The notes: generated from the sequence alone by a model not told the origin. A stretch of DNA of 40,700 nucleotides from an uncultured Campylobacter sp. (GCF_938045625.1 NZ_CALIAV010000018.1:1-40700); one strand, 5' to 3'. Positions 17,232 to 26,051 are shown, numbered from the stretch's first letter. Numbers and translations are program-made.

Positions 17232-17996
17232 TTGAGTTTAAATCTGGTCGAGAGTTTTTTAAGTATCCAAGGTGAAGGCGCGAGCAGCGGCCGTTTGGCG
17301 ATTTTCTTGCGCTTTGCGGGCTGCAATCTAAACTGCGCGGGCTTTGGAGTGCAGGCCGTCTCGCCAAAAACCGGCGAGACGCTAACTGGCTGCGATACGA
17401 TCCGCGCGGTTTTTACGGGGCATTTTTCGTATCAAAAAATCACCCGCGCCGACGAACTCATAAAAATCACTCAAAATTTGAGCGCAAATTTGCGTCAAAA
17501 GTCCATCATCGTCATCACGGGCGGCGAACCGCTACTGCATCATAAAAACCAAATTTTGATAGATTTTTTAAATTTTGCGATCAGCGAGGGCTACGAACCG
17601 CATTTTGAGACGAACGGCACGATCGAAGTAGATTTCGCCAAATTTGAAATTTATAAAAAGTGCCGTTTCGCCGTCAGCGTCAAGCTCGAAAATAGCGGCG
17701 AGAGCGAGGCAAAACGCATAAATCCCGCCACACTAAAAGCCATAAAACAAAACGCCGCTGGCAGTTTTTATAAATTCGTCCTTGATAAAAAAAGCGTAGA
17801 AAACGGCTCGGCGATAGCGCAAATTTCGCGTATTTTAGAGCTTTGCGACGCGGAAGTTTTTTGTATGCCGCAAGGTTATGATAAAATAAGCCTTGAGCAA
17901 AACGCCGTAGCCGTCGCGCAGTTTGCGATCAAGCACGGCTTTAACTACTCCGATCGCCTGCATATCAGGCTTTGGGGCGCGAAAGAAGGGGTTTAA
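17232..17996 (+). CDS. queE: 7-carboxy-7-deazaguanine synthase QueE
   Basis: The 254-residue product has the QueE start LVESFLSIQGEGASSGRLAIFLRF, the radical SAM cysteines C31, C35 and C54, ITGGEPLLH near 95, and FETNGT near 124. It converts carboxytetrahydropterin to 7-carboxy-7-deazaguanine in the preQ1/queuosine pathway. The cluster motif is expanded to C-x3-C-x18-C: an insert AGFGVQAVSPKTGETLTG separates the second and third cysteines. The TTG start follows AAAAGGCG. queD is 70 bases downstream and queH 5 kb away. Confidence 0.92.
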   Translation: MSLNLVESFLSIQGEGASSGRLAIFLRFAGCNLNCAGFGVQAVSPKTGETLTGCDTIRAVFTGHFSYQKITRADELIKITQNLSANLRQKSIIVITGGEPLLHHKNQILIDFLNFAISEGYEPHFETNGTIEVDFAKFEIYKKCRFAVSVKLENSGESEAKRINPATLKAIKQNAAGSFYKFVLDKKSVENGSAIAQISRILELCDAEVFCMPQGYDKISLEQNAVAVAQFAIKHGFNYSDRLHIRLWGAKEGV

Positions 17997-18013
17997 GGCG
18001 TAAATTTAGGCGG

Positions 18014-18045
18014 CCTTACCCGCATCTTTACGGTGCAAAAGGTAA
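18014..18045 (+). promoter_or_regulatory. nested hairpin between queE and queD
   Basis: TTACC (18016-18020) pairs with GGTAA (18041-18045), and inside it GCATC pairs with GGTGC. The structure lies directly before the queD ribosome site CGGAGC. It does not fit the preQ1 riboswitch consensus as I know it. It may be a translation control hairpin or chance. Confidence 0.25.
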
Positions 18046-18066
18046 AATTTAATAAACGGAGCTAAG

Positions 18067-18648
18067 ATGATAATAAGAAAAATGTTTAAATTTGAAAACG
18101 CTCACATCGTTAGATTTTGTAGCTCAAAACGCTGCAAAACCAGTATCCACGGGCACTCTTACAGGGCTGAAATTTTACTTGAGTCAAATTTTCTCGATAA
18201 CGCGGGGATGGTGTATGACTTTGGTCTGATGAAGCAGGGTATCGGCTGCATCATCGATAGCTTCGATCACTGCACGACGATATTTAGCGGAGATAGTGCC
18301 GAGTATAAAAACGACCTCAAAAAGCACTCCGCGCGCTGGATCGAGATCCCGCTAAATCCCTCCGCAGAGCAGTTTTGTAGGATATTTTTCGTGATGATCG
18401 ATAGGCTTTTGAAAACCACGCAGATGCAAAACGGTGAGCGTGAAGTGAAGCTTTACAGCGTCATCGTCCACGAGACCGACACGGGCTACGCGCAGTGCTT
18501 TAGAGAGGACGCGTATAACGCCAAAATGGGCGAGGTAAATTTAAACGAGATCGTCTTTTCCGAGGGTGTGAGAGCCGAGTGGGAGGACGCGGAGCTGTTT
18601 GAGAAAATCAAGCTAGGCAAAAAAATAGTAAATCCAAAGGAGGTCTAG
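18067..18648 (+). CDS. queD: 6-carboxytetrahydropterin synthase QueD
   Basis: The 193-residue product of the 6-pyruvoyl-tetrahydropterin synthase fold has FKFENAHIV with the first zinc histidine (H13), CSSKRCKTSIHGHSY with the catalytic cysteine region and H-x-H zinc ligands near residue 30, a DFG/FDHCT stretch near 69, and VHETDTGYA near 138. It makes 6-carboxytetrahydropterin from dihydroneopterin triphosphate, the substrate for QueE. It is longer than E. coli QueD (about 120) and belongs to the epsilonproteobacterial form. The order queE-queD is as in C. jejuni. Confidence 0.92.
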   Translation: MIIRKMFKFENAHIVRFCSSKRCKTSIHGHSYRAEILLESNFLDNAGMVYDFGLMKQGIGCIIDSFDHCTTIFSGDSAEYKNDLKKHSARWIEIPLNPSAEQFCRIFFVMIDRLLKTTQMQNGEREVKLYSVIVHETDTGYAQCFREDAYNAKMGEVNLNEIVFSEGVRAEWEDAELFEKIKLGKKIVNPKEV

Positions 18649-18653
18649 CGCAA

Positions 18654-18836
18654 ATGAGGAAAATTTTTGCGATTTTGACGCTGGCGGCGCTGTTTTTTAG
18701 CGGTTGCGACGAGAAAAAGGAGCCCGCGTCGCTGGATCTTGGCGGCACGGTACCTAGCGACGTACCTATCGCGCAAAGCGACGCAAACGTGAGTATCGAC
18801 GAAAATATGCCGCCTGAGCCGGTGCCTGAAAAATGA
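18654..18836 (+). CDS. small predicted lipoprotein
   Basis: The 60-residue product has a short signal MRKIFAILTLAALFFSGC with a clear lipobox (FSGC, cysteine 18) and then an acidic, proline-rich tail. It corresponds in position to the small lipoprotein gene between queD and the membrane protein in C. jejuni (annotated there as haem-binding), but no haem motif is visible. Its stop overlaps the next start by 4 bases. Confidence 0.75.
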   Translation: MRKIFAILTLAALFFSGCDEKKEPASLDLGGTVPSDVPIAQSDANVSIDENMPPEPVPEK

Positions 18837-19246
18837 AATTTAACGAACACCTATCAGAGCTCTACGAGCTAGCGCGCCCTATCCACATCGGGCTTGCTTT
18901 TACGCTTTTAGCACTCGTCGCGGCTCATTTTTGTTTGATAAATTTCGGTGTAAATTCGCCTGCCTACGCTAAGCGTATCAGGCTATTTTTGCCCACATAC
19001 TACGCGTTTTTGGCTGCGATGATGCTTACGGGGCTACTTTTGATGAGCGTTTTTTACTTTTATCCGAGCTTCAAAGCTCTCGTGATGATCGCGGTTTGGG
19101 CGCTGCTTATCGGACTTGGGGCGACGGAGTTTAAACAGCTAAAAAAGGCGATGAAAACTAAAAATTTTACCAATTTTAGAGCCAAAATGCGCCTAAAAAT
19201 TGCGGCTGATTTTGTTTTGATACTCATTGCAAGCGGGGTGAGATGA
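18833..19246 (+). CDS. small integral membrane protein
   Basis: The 137-residue product has four likely membrane segments: ARPIHIGLAFTLLALVAAHF, LPTYYAFLAAMMLTGLLLMSV, ALVMIAVWALLIGLG and LKIAADFVLILIASG. It has an early histidine (H18) and a second near the end of the first helix, which could bind haem, but this is a guess. The position equals the C. jejuni gene next to rsmE. Both ends overlap neighbours by 4 bases (ATGA junctions), so it is co-translated with the lipoprotein and rsmE. Confidence 0.75.
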   Translation: MKFNEHLSELYELARPIHIGLAFTLLALVAAHFCLINFGVNSPAYAKRIRLFLPTYYAFLAAMMLTGLLLMSVFYFYPSFKALVMIAVWALLIGLGATEFKQLKKAMKTKNFTNFRAKMRLKIAADFVLILIASGVR

Positions 19247-19899
19247 AATTTTTATATTCAAAAGAGGCCAAAAACAAGCAAATTAGGCTTGATGGCGAGG
19301 CATTTTTACACCTAAAGGTGAGGCGCGCAAAGATAGGCGAGCGCATCGACGTGCGAAATTTGACCGACGGACAAAACCACATCTATGAAATCGTAAATTT
19401 AGACAAAAGGGGCGCGGAGCTAAATTTGATATTTTCGCATGACGTAGAGGCGAGAAGCAGCGATCTGACGCTAGCCTGGGCCGTCGTCGATCCAAAAACG
19501 GTTGAAAAAACGCTACCCAGCCTAAACGAAATGGGCGTTGGAAAAATAATCTTTTTTTACAGCGAGTTTTCGCAAAAAAACTTTAAGCTCGATATTTCGC
19601 GGCTAGAGCGCATTTTGATAAGCTCGTGCGAGCAGTGCGGACGAAATGATTTGATGAAATTTGAAATTTACAAAAGTCTGGACGAGCTAGTTAAATTTTA
19701 TCCAAACGTCGCGCTTATCGACTTTGACGGAGGGAATTTGGATGGTTACGCGGGCAAGGAAATTTTAGCGATCGGGCCAGAGGGTGGTTTTAGTCAGAGC
19801 GAGCGAGAAGCTGTCGCGAAAAAATACGGGCTGAGAGCAAAAAATATTTTGCGCTCGCAAACGGTAATTTTAGGCATAGCGGCTAAAATTTTGATTTAA
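19243..19899 (+). CDS. rsmE: 16S rRNA (uracil1498-N3)-methyltransferase RsmE
   Basis: The 218-residue SPOUT protein has the N-terminal PUA-like part with FLHLKVRRAKIGERIDVRNLTDG, then KTVEKTLPSLNEMGVGKIIFF, SCEQCGRNDLM near 126, and the knot GPEGGFSQSEREA near 176 followed by LRSQTVILGIAAKI. It methylates U1498 of 16S rRNA. It is one of three rRNA methyltransferases in this operon. Confidence 0.93.
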   Translation: MKFLYSKEAKNKQIRLDGEAFLHLKVRRAKIGERIDVRNLTDGQNHIYEIVNLDKRGAELNLIFSHDVEARSSDLTLAWAVVDPKTVEKTLPSLNEMGVGKIIFFYSEFSQKNFKLDISRLERILISSCEQCGRNDLMKFEIYKSLDELVKFYPNVALIDFDGGNLDGYAGKEILAIGPEGGFSQSEREAVAKKYGLRAKNILRSQTVILGIAAKILI

Positions 19900-19924
19900 A
19901 TTTGATTTTTTACGAAGTTTTTTG

Positions 19925-19930
19925 TATAAT
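19925..19930 (+). promoter_or_regulatory. -10 box of rpmE
   Basis: A perfect TATAAT preceded by TG, 53 bases before the rpmE ATG, in the 83-base gap after rsmE. rpmE may therefore have extra transcription of its own; AAAAGGACAAAA is its ribosome site. Confidence 0.5.
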
Positions 19931-19982
19931 CTCGCCTTACTTTAAATGAAAATTAAAAAATCAGACGATAAAAGGACAAAAA

Positions 19983-20183
19983 ATGAAAAAAGAGATTCAT
20001 CCGGAATTTGTTGAGTGCAAAGTAACTTGCGCTTGCGGCAACACCTTCACTACGAAGTCAAACAAAAACGAGATCAGAGTGGACATCTGCTCAGAGTGCC
20101 ATCCGTTTTTCACAGGCAGCGAAAAGATCGTAGATAGCGCAGGCCGCGTTGATAAATTTAAGAAAAAATATAACTTAAAATAA
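19983..20183 (+). CDS. rpmE: 50S ribosomal protein L31 (zinc form)
   Basis: The 66-residue product starts MKKEIHPEFVECKVTCACGN and has the four zinc cysteines C16, C18, C36 and C39 of the zinc-binding L31 type, ending with FKKKYNLK. It lies on the outside of the large subunit. rsmI follows after 4 bases. Confidence 0.96.
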   Translation: MKKEIHPEFVECKVTCACGNTFTTKSNKNEIRVDICSECHPFFTGSEKIVDSAGRVDKFKKKYNLK

Positions 20184-20187
20184 TCCT

Positions 20188-21000
20188 TTGCTATATTTCG
20201 TTCCTACGCCGATAGGAAATTTAAGCGATATCTCGCTTCGCGCTTTGAGCGTTTTGCGCGAATGCGAGATACTCTTTTGCGAAGATACCAGAGTCGCAAA
20301 ATCTCTCATAAGCCTGCTAAATACGCGTTTTGACGCAAATATAAATATACAAAAATTTATCCCGCTACACACGCATAACGAAGATGAAATTTTATCCAAA
20401 ATCGAGCTTGAAATTTTTGATAAAAACGTAGCGTTTTTAAGCGATGCGGGTATGCCCGGCATCAGCGATCCGGGAGCTGCACTCGTAAATTTCGCGATAA
20501 AAAACGACATCGTATACGAGGTGTTAAGCGGTTCAAACGCCGCGCTCTTAGCCGTCGTAGCAAGCGGTCTTTGCGAAAAAGAATTTTGTTTTTTAGGATT
20601 TTTGCCAAACAACGGCAAAGAGCGAGCCGCAGCTATCCAAAATGCGCTAAATTCGCCATTTCCGGTAGTCATCTACGAAAGCCCAAAACGCATACTTTCG
20701 CTCATCTTAGACTTTGCCAAACTTGAGCCGGATAGAGAGATTTTTGCCATAAAAGAGGCGACGAAGAAATTTGAAACAAAATTTAGAGCCGCGGCAAGCA
20801 AACTCGCGCAAAAGCTACAAGAGTCAAATTTAAGCGGCGAGTGGTGCGTCGTCGTGCAGAAAAATCCAAATTTTACCTTTGAGAAAATCACCCAAAACGA
20901 TATTTTGGAACTTGAGATTTCACCTAAAGCTAAAGCAAAACTCCTAGCAAAAATCACGGGCAAAAACGTTAAGGAAATTTACTCCGAACTTGCTCGATAA
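20188..21000 (+). CDS. rsmI: 16S rRNA (cytidine1402-2'-O)-methyltransferase RsmI
   Basis: The 270-residue tetrapyrrole-methylase-fold protein begins MLYFVPTPIGNLSDISLRAL, then has CEDTRVAKSLI near 31, FLSDAGMPGISDPGAALV near 88, SGSNAALLAVVASGL near 118, and VIYESPKRIL near 165. It methylates C1402 in the ribosomal decoding centre. The TTG start at 20188 follows the rpmE stop by 4 bases and lacks a strong ribosome site, so coupling to rpmE is likely. Confidence 0.94.
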   Translation: MLYFVPTPIGNLSDISLRALSVLRECEILFCEDTRVAKSLISLLNTRFDANINIQKFIPLHTHNEDEILSKIELEIFDKNVAFLSDAGMPGISDPGAALVNFAIKNDIVYEVLSGSNAALLAVVASGLCEKEFCFLGFLPNNGKERAAAIQNALNSPFPVVIYESPKRILSLILDFAKLEPDREIFAIKEATKKFETKFRAAASKLAQKLQESNLSGEWCVVVQKNPNFTFEKITQNDILELEISPKAKAKLLAKITGKNVKEIYSELAR

Positions 21001-21080
21001 AATTGTATACAGACTTAGCAAAGGACGAAATTATCTAAAAATTTAGCTAAATTTTACCGATTTTTAGCTATTATCAGGCG

Positions 21081-21761
21081 ATGATAATATACGGTAAACA
21101 GCTATTTTTGCACATCATAAAAAACTATAAAAAAAACGTCAAAACGATCTATCTCGCCAAGGAGTGCGACAAGGCGCTATTTTCGCAGATCGTAGGCGTC
21201 GGCGCGCCGATAAAACGCGTGGATAATCAAAAAGCCCAAGCTCTCGCACACGGCGGCAATCACCAAGGCTTTTTAGCCGAAGTTGAGGAGTTTGAGTTTA
21301 AAAGTATCGACGAGATAAAAAAACAAAATTTTATAGCGATCTTATACGGACTTAGCGACGTGGGAAACATCGGAGCCATCGTCCGAACGGCGCATGCGCT
21401 GGGCTGCGGAGGCATCGTCGTCGTCGCTAAAAATTTGGCGATGGAAGGCGTACTGCGAGCTAGCAGTGGAGCGGCCTACGAGGCAAATATCGCTCTTGTC
21501 GAAGACGGTCTTAGCTTGCTAAACGAACTAAAACAGGTCGGTTTTAAAATTTACGCCACGGCAAGCGGCGGCAAAAACGCTCACGAGGTCAAATTTAACC
21601 AAAAAGTCGCGCTCGTGATGGGCAGCGAGGGCGAAGGCTTGCACAAAAAAGTCCTTGCCAAAAGCGACGAAATAGTAGGAATAAAAATGAAAAACGACTG
21701 GGACAGCCTAAACGTCTCGGCTGCGTTTGCCATACTTTGCGATAGGATTATAAATGAATGA
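21081..21761 (+). CDS. rlmB: 23S rRNA (guanosine2251-2'-O)-methyltransferase RlmB-type
   Basis: The 226-residue SpoU-family SPOUT protein has GGNHQGFLAEV near 58, LSDVGNIGAIVRTAHALGC near 91 (motif 1), LALVMGSEGEGL near 176 (motif 2) and IKMKNDWDSLNVSAAFAI near 200 (motif 3). It methylates a 2'-O ribose, by family G2251 of 23S rRNA. The usual DPQNLGAI reads SDVGNIGAI here. Its stop overlaps the next gene by 8 bases. Confidence 0.88.
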   Translation: MIIYGKQLFLHIIKNYKKNVKTIYLAKECDKALFSQIVGVGAPIKRVDNQKAQALAHGGNHQGFLAEVEEFEFKSIDEIKKQNFIAILYGLSDVGNIGAIVRTAHALGCGGIVVVAKNLAMEGVLRASSGAAYEANIALVEDGLSLLNELKQVGFKIYATASGGKNAHEVKFNQKVALVMGSEGEGLHKKVLAKSDEIVGIKMKNDWDSLNVSAAFAILCDRIINE

Positions 21762-22779
21762 CATAAGTTTGCTAAAAGAACTAGGGCTTAGCGAGGTCGC
21801 CAGAAGAACGCACATCGAGGCAGAATATCTAGGTTACATCGCCGATAAAAATTTTGAAAAATTGGCACGTTTTAACGTCAAGGGTTTTGTTAAAATTCTG
21901 GAGCGCGAGCTTGATATAGACTTTACGCAATGGATGAGCGAGTATGATGCTTTTATGGCCGAGCACGAGAGCGAGCTAAAGCATAAAACCATAACCATAT
22001 CGCCTAAAATACCGGCCTATACCGCAAGCGAAAAATCATCTTACGGCGGTATGCTAAGCGGCATCGTTACCATTTGCGCAATCGGCGCTTTAATTTACTT
22101 TTTCGAGCCTCAAAAATATATCGGTAATCTTTCAAGCCTTTTTGAAGACAAAAATAAAAGCGTAACTTACACCGATGCAAACATAGTGCAACAAGCGACT
22201 AAAAATTTAGACTCTATAAAAGACGCAAATATCACGGTCAGCATATCCTCTACGCCGAAAAAAGAAGATGAGTTGAACAAAATCGAAGAAAACGCTTCAA
22301 ATTTTACTGTTACCCAAGCAGAGCAACCCTTGCCAGAGTTTAATCTGGCGGTTTCTACAAGCACGCAATCAAAACCCGCAGAGCAAAACGTCAGTAAAAA
22401 TTTACAGAATGAACAGGTTTCAAATTTGACCGACGAAAATGCATCCACCGCAGTCCAAGTAACGCCTAAAAGCGGTGATGTATACCAACTAAACGGACTA
22501 AGCGAGATAAAAGTCGTTCCGCGCAGAAAAGTTTGGCTCGGCGTGATAAATTTGGACGACAACAAAAAGAAATCTCAAAATGCCTCAAATGCCGTTTCCA
22601 TCGAAATAGGCAAAAAACAACTCATCGTCACAGGACACGGAGAGATAAATTTAGAAATCGGCGATCAAAATATCAAATTTAGCGGCGATAATCCAAAGCG
22701 CTTTTTGGTCGAAAAAGATAAAGTTACGCCGCTCACATACGACGAATTTGTAGCACTAAATAAGGGCAAATCGTGGTAA
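21754..22779 (+). CDS. RodZ-like protein: N-terminal HTH, one membrane helix, periplasmic domain
   Basis: The 341-residue product has an N-terminal helical domain that reads like a RodZ-type HTH (LLKELGLSEVARRTHIEAEYLGYIADKNFEKLARFNVKGFVKILERELDID), a basic/serine linker, one membrane helix at about 99-117 (MLSGIVTICAIGALIYFF), a low-complexity polar linker of about 120 residues, and a C-terminal beta-rich domain (about 240-341) with VVPRRKVWLGVINLDD. This is the architecture of RodZ, which binds MreB in the cytoplasm. It is annotated only as a membrane protein in C. jejuni (Cj0152c). The assignment rests on domain order, not on close sequence match. Confidence 0.6.
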   Translation: MNDISLLKELGLSEVARRTHIEAEYLGYIADKNFEKLARFNVKGFVKILERELDIDFTQWMSEYDAFMAEHESELKHKTITISPKIPAYTASEKSSYGGMLSGIVTICAIGALIYFFEPQKYIGNLSSLFEDKNKSVTYTDANIVQQATKNLDSIKDANITVSISSTPKKEDELNKIEENASNFTVTQAEQPLPEFNLAVSTSTQSKPAEQNVSKNLQNEQVSNLTDENASTAVQVTPKSGDVYQLNGLSEIKVVPRRKVWLGVINLDDNKKKSQNASNAVSIEIGKKQLIVTGHGEINLEIGDQNIKFSGDNPKRFLVEKDKVTPLTYDEFVALNKGKSW

Positions 22780-23570
22780 AAAAGCTTTTAGTTTTGACTG
22801 CTAGCGCGGCTTTTTGCCTTGCGGGCAGCGTGGTGGATATAGCAGGCGGCCTGCTAGGTCAAAATAGCGCAAAAGCAACTCAGCTCTTTGGCGATGGCTC
22901 TGCATATCTAAACGCAAACGGCAAGCCCGATATCGCTAAAATTTCAAACGTTTTAAAGTCAAATTCGCTCCTACGCCTATCCTACAAGCAAAACGTCAAG
23001 GTAAATATCAAGTTTATCTCGCGCCAAAACAGCCCGCTACTTATCATGAAAATCGCAAAAGACGCTCTAAATGGACTAGGCTACAACAATATCCTAACGA
23101 GCGAATTTTCTAACGCCGGCGGTGCGCTTTGGGGCGTGACGATCGACACCAAATTTATCCCAGATCCAGGCTCGCTCTACGCTGCGCTTAAAGAAAGCGG
23201 CACCGAAATAACAGATATAAACAGGGTCGGCGAGCTATCCTATGAGTATGTTATCGACACGTCAAATTCATCTATAAACCAAACTCCCGTGCAGTTTTCG
23301 CAAGAAGTCCAACTCTCAAAGCCGCTTGAGCCATATCTCATCGACGTTAGCGGCGCAAAAACCGCCACCATAGGCGCAGACGGGGAGGATCGCTGGTCGG
23401 CTATCGTGAGAATTTTGGATAAAAATTTAAATTTGCTCGAGGAAAAACGAAGCGACAAGGCTATAAATAGTCTGAAAGTTTCCTTCCCGCAAAACGCAAA
23501 ATATCTGATGATCGACGATGCGGTCAGTCTAGAAAATATCAAACGAGGACTCAAAATCTACCTAGAATAA
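22773..23570 (+). CDS. conserved periplasmic protein
   Basis: The 265-residue product begins with a signal peptide (MVKKLLVLTASAAFCLAGS) and is otherwise a mixed alpha/beta exported protein with no family motif I recognise. It matches in position C. jejuni Cj0151c. A GTG start at 22773 overlaps the RodZ-like gene by 7 bases, so the two proteins may act together at the envelope. Confidence 0.75.
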   Translation: MVKKLLVLTASAAFCLAGSVVDIAGGLLGQNSAKATQLFGDGSAYLNANGKPDIAKISNVLKSNSLLRLSYKQNVKVNIKFISRQNSPLLIMKIAKDALNGLGYNNILTSEFSNAGGALWGVTIDTKFIPDPGSLYAALKESGTEITDINRVGELSYEYVIDTSNSSINQTPVQFSQEVQLSKPLEPYLIDVSGAKTATIGADGEDRWSAIVRILDKNLNLLEEKRSDKAINSLKVSFPQNAKYLMIDDAVSLENIKRGLKIYLE

Positions 23571-23580
23571 GGAGAAATTT

Positions 23581-24789
23581 ATGTTTGACGAGATTAGATT
23601 CAATACCATAGAACGACTTCCAAACTACGTATTTGCCGAGGTGAACGCGATAAAAATGGCGGCACGCCGAGCGGGCGAAGATATCATCGACTTTTCGATG
23701 GGAAACCCGGAGGGTCGCACGCCTCAGCACATCGTCGATAAACTCTGCGAAAGCGCGCAAAAAGACAAAACCCACGGCTACTCGGCAAGTGCGGGTATCT
23801 ACAAACTGCGCCTAGCCATCTGCAACTGGTACAAGCGTAAATACGGCGTAAATTTAGACCCCGACACCGAAGCCGTCGCGGTTATGGGCAGCAAAGAGGG
23901 CTTCGTGCACCTAGCTCAGGCCGTGATAAACCCGGGCGACGTAGCCGTAGTGCCAGATCCTGCATATCCGATCCACACGCAGGCGTTTTTATTTGCCGGC
24001 GGTAGCGTGGCGAAGATGCCGCTAAAGTACAACGACAAATTTGAACTTGACGAAAATAAATTTTTCGAAGACCTGCTTCACACGATCCGCTCAAGCTCGC
24101 CGAAACCTAAATACGTCGTCGTAAATTTCCCGCACAACCCAACAACCGTAACCGTGCAAAAGAGCTTCTACGAGCGGCTAGTGGCGATGAGCAAACAAGA
24201 GCGCTTTTACGTGATCTCCGACATCGCCTACGCCGACCTCACGTTTGACGGATACAAGACGCCAAGCATCTTTGAGGTAGAAGGCGCAAAAGACGTCGCC
24301 GTCGAGTGCTATACGCTATCAAAAAGCTACAATATGGCGGGCTGGCGCGTCGGATTTTTATGCGGGAACAAGCGCCTTTGCGCCGCTCTTAAAAAGATAA
24401 AATCATGGGTAGACTACGGCATGTTTACTCCGATCCAAGTTTCCGCCACAATTGCGCTAGACGGCGATCAAAGCTGCGTCGAGGAGATCCGTCAAATTTA
24501 CGAAAAACGCCGCGACGTGATGCTAGAAGCCTTTGCTAGTGCGGGCTGGGAGATGCATAAACCAAGCTCAAGTATGTTCATCTGGGCAAAAATCCCACCG
24601 CAAGTGGGAAACATCGGTAGTCTCGAGTTTTCAAAGCAGCTTTTAACAAAAGCTAGCGTTGCGGTGAGCCCGGGTATCGGCTTTGGCGAGGGCGGCAACG
24701 ATTATGTGCGCCTTGCTCTCATCGAGAACGAAAACCGCATCCGCCAAGCAGCGCGAAATATCAAAAAATATCTGAAAGAATTTGTATGA
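23581..24789 (+). CDS. class I/II PLP aminotransferase (AlaC/LL-DAP type)
   Basis: The 402-residue fold-type I aminotransferase has DFSMGNPEGRTP near 37, YSASAGIYKLRLAI near 67, DPAYPIHTQAF near 123, NFPHNPTTVTV near 176, SDIAYADLTFDG near 206, and the PLP lysine in TLSKSYNMAGWRVGF near 239. It resembles alanine- or LL-diaminopimelate-type aminotransferases that precede hom in Campylobacter (Cj0150c). The exact amino donor cannot be read from sequence alone. It starts after AAGGAGAAATTT and its stop overlaps hom in ATGA. Confidence 0.85.
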   Translation: MFDEIRFNTIERLPNYVFAEVNAIKMAARRAGEDIIDFSMGNPEGRTPQHIVDKLCESAQKDKTHGYSASAGIYKLRLAICNWYKRKYGVNLDPDTEAVAVMGSKEGFVHLAQAVINPGDVAVVPDPAYPIHTQAFLFAGGSVAKMPLKYNDKFELDENKFFEDLLHTIRSSSPKPKYVVVNFPHNPTTVTVQKSFYERLVAMSKQERFYVISDIAYADLTFDGYKTPSIFEVEGAKDVAVECYTLSKSYNMAGWRVGFLCGNKRLCAALKKIKSWVDYGMFTPIQVSATIALDGDQSCVEEIRQIYEKRRDVMLEAFASAGWEMHKPSSSMFIWAKIPPQVGNIGSLEFSKQLLTKASVAVSPGIGFGEGGNDYVRLALIENENRIRQAARNIKKYLKEFV

Positions 24790-26048
24790 ATATAGCCATT
24801 TTAGGCGTCGGCACCGTCGGCGAAGCCGTAGCTAAAATTTTACTCCAAAACAAAAAACTGATCGCGGCAAGATGCGGCGAGGAAATAGTCCCGGTTATAG
24901 GTGTCGTTAGAAATTTAAGCAAAAAAAGAGATGTCGCCATCCCGCTCACGGACGACATCGATAGCGTCATAAAACGCGACGATATCGATGTTTTCGTCGA
25001 GCTTATGGGCGGCGTTGAGGAGCCGTTTAGGGTCGTTAGTCAAATTTTAGAGCGCAAAAAAGCAGTCGTAACGGCAAACAAGGCGCTACTCGCCTATCAC
25101 CGCTACGCCTTGCAAAATTTAGCGCAAAACACGCCGTTTGGCTTCGAGGCTAGCGTCGCGGGTGGCATACCTATCATCAGAGCCCTTCGCGAGGGCCTTA
25201 GCGCCAACCACATCCTAAGCATCAACGGGATTTTAAACGGCACGAGCAACTACATCCTAACCTCAATGATGAGCAAGGGCTCAAATTTCGCCGATGCGCT
25301 AAAAAAAGCCCAGGAGCTAGGCTACGCCGAAGCCGATCCGACCTTTGACGTAGGCGGATTTGACGCGGCGCACAAGCTACTGATACTAGCCAGCATCGCA
25401 TACGGCGTACACGGCAACCCGGAGGATATCCTGATAGAGGGCATTGAAGGCATCACGCCCGAGGATATATTTTTCGCTAACGATTTCGAGTACGTCATCA
25501 AACTACTCGCCATCGCCAAAAAAACGGGCGAGAAGGTCGAGTTGCGCGTACACCCAGCACTCGTACCAAAAGATAAAATGATAGCTAAAACAGACGGCGT
25601 GACAAATGCCGTGAGCGTAGTGGGCGACGCTGTCGGAGAGACGATGTTTTACGGTCCGGGCGCGGGTGGTCCTGCGACGGCGAGCTCGGTCATTAGTGAT
25701 CTCATCGATATCGCCAGAGACGGCAAATCCCCAATGCTAGGCTACAAGGCGCCGTTTGAGCTAAACGCGCTTGAGCTCCTAGATCCGAGCGAAATTCGCA
25801 CGAAATATTATTTTAGGCTCAGGGTCGAGGACAAAGTCGGCGTGCTGGCTAAAATCACGAATTTAATGAGCGAAAACAACCTCTCTATCGACAGCCTGCT
25901 ACAAAAACCAAAGGACGAAAGTCCATATGCGACGCTATTTTTCACGACTCACACGAGCGTAGAAAAAGACGTCAGACGCACTATGGAAATTTTGCAAGAG
26001 CAAGAGTTTGTAAAAGAAAAGCCTTTTATGATGAGGATAGAAGAGTAA
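24786..26048 (+). CDS. hom: homoserine dehydrogenase
   Basis: The 420-residue product has an NAD(P)-binding start AILGVGTVGEAVAKIL, VTANKALLAYH near 96, GGIPIIRALREGL near 128, INGILNGTSNYIL near 147, AELGYAEADPTFDVGGFDAAHKL-type active-site stretch near 180-200, and a C-terminal ACT domain (VGVLAKITNLMSENNLSI) that lets threonine inhibit it. It reduces aspartate semialdehyde to homoserine for threonine and methionine. Confidence 0.96.
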   Translation: MNIAILGVGTVGEAVAKILLQNKKLIAARCGEEIVPVIGVVRNLSKKRDVAIPLTDDIDSVIKRDDIDVFVELMGGVEEPFRVVSQILERKKAVVTANKALLAYHRYALQNLAQNTPFGFEASVAGGIPIIRALREGLSANHILSINGILNGTSNYILTSMMSKGSNFADALKKAQELGYAEADPTFDVGGFDAAHKLLILASIAYGVHGNPEDILIEGIEGITPEDIFFANDFEYVIKLLAIAKKTGEKVELRVHPALVPKDKMIAKTDGVTNAVSVVGDAVGETMFYGPGAGGPATASSVISDLIDIARDGKSPMLGYKAPFELNALELLDPSEIRTKYYFRLRVEDKVGVLAKITNLMSENNLSIDSLLQKPKDESPYATLFFTTHTSVEKDVRRTMEILQEQEFVKEKPFMMRIEE

Positions 26049-26051
26049 AAT

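Noticed and set aside
18001..18066. preQ1 riboswitch before queD
   Set aside because: The hairpin lacks the conserved A-rich tail and core sequence of the preQ1 classes as I know them.
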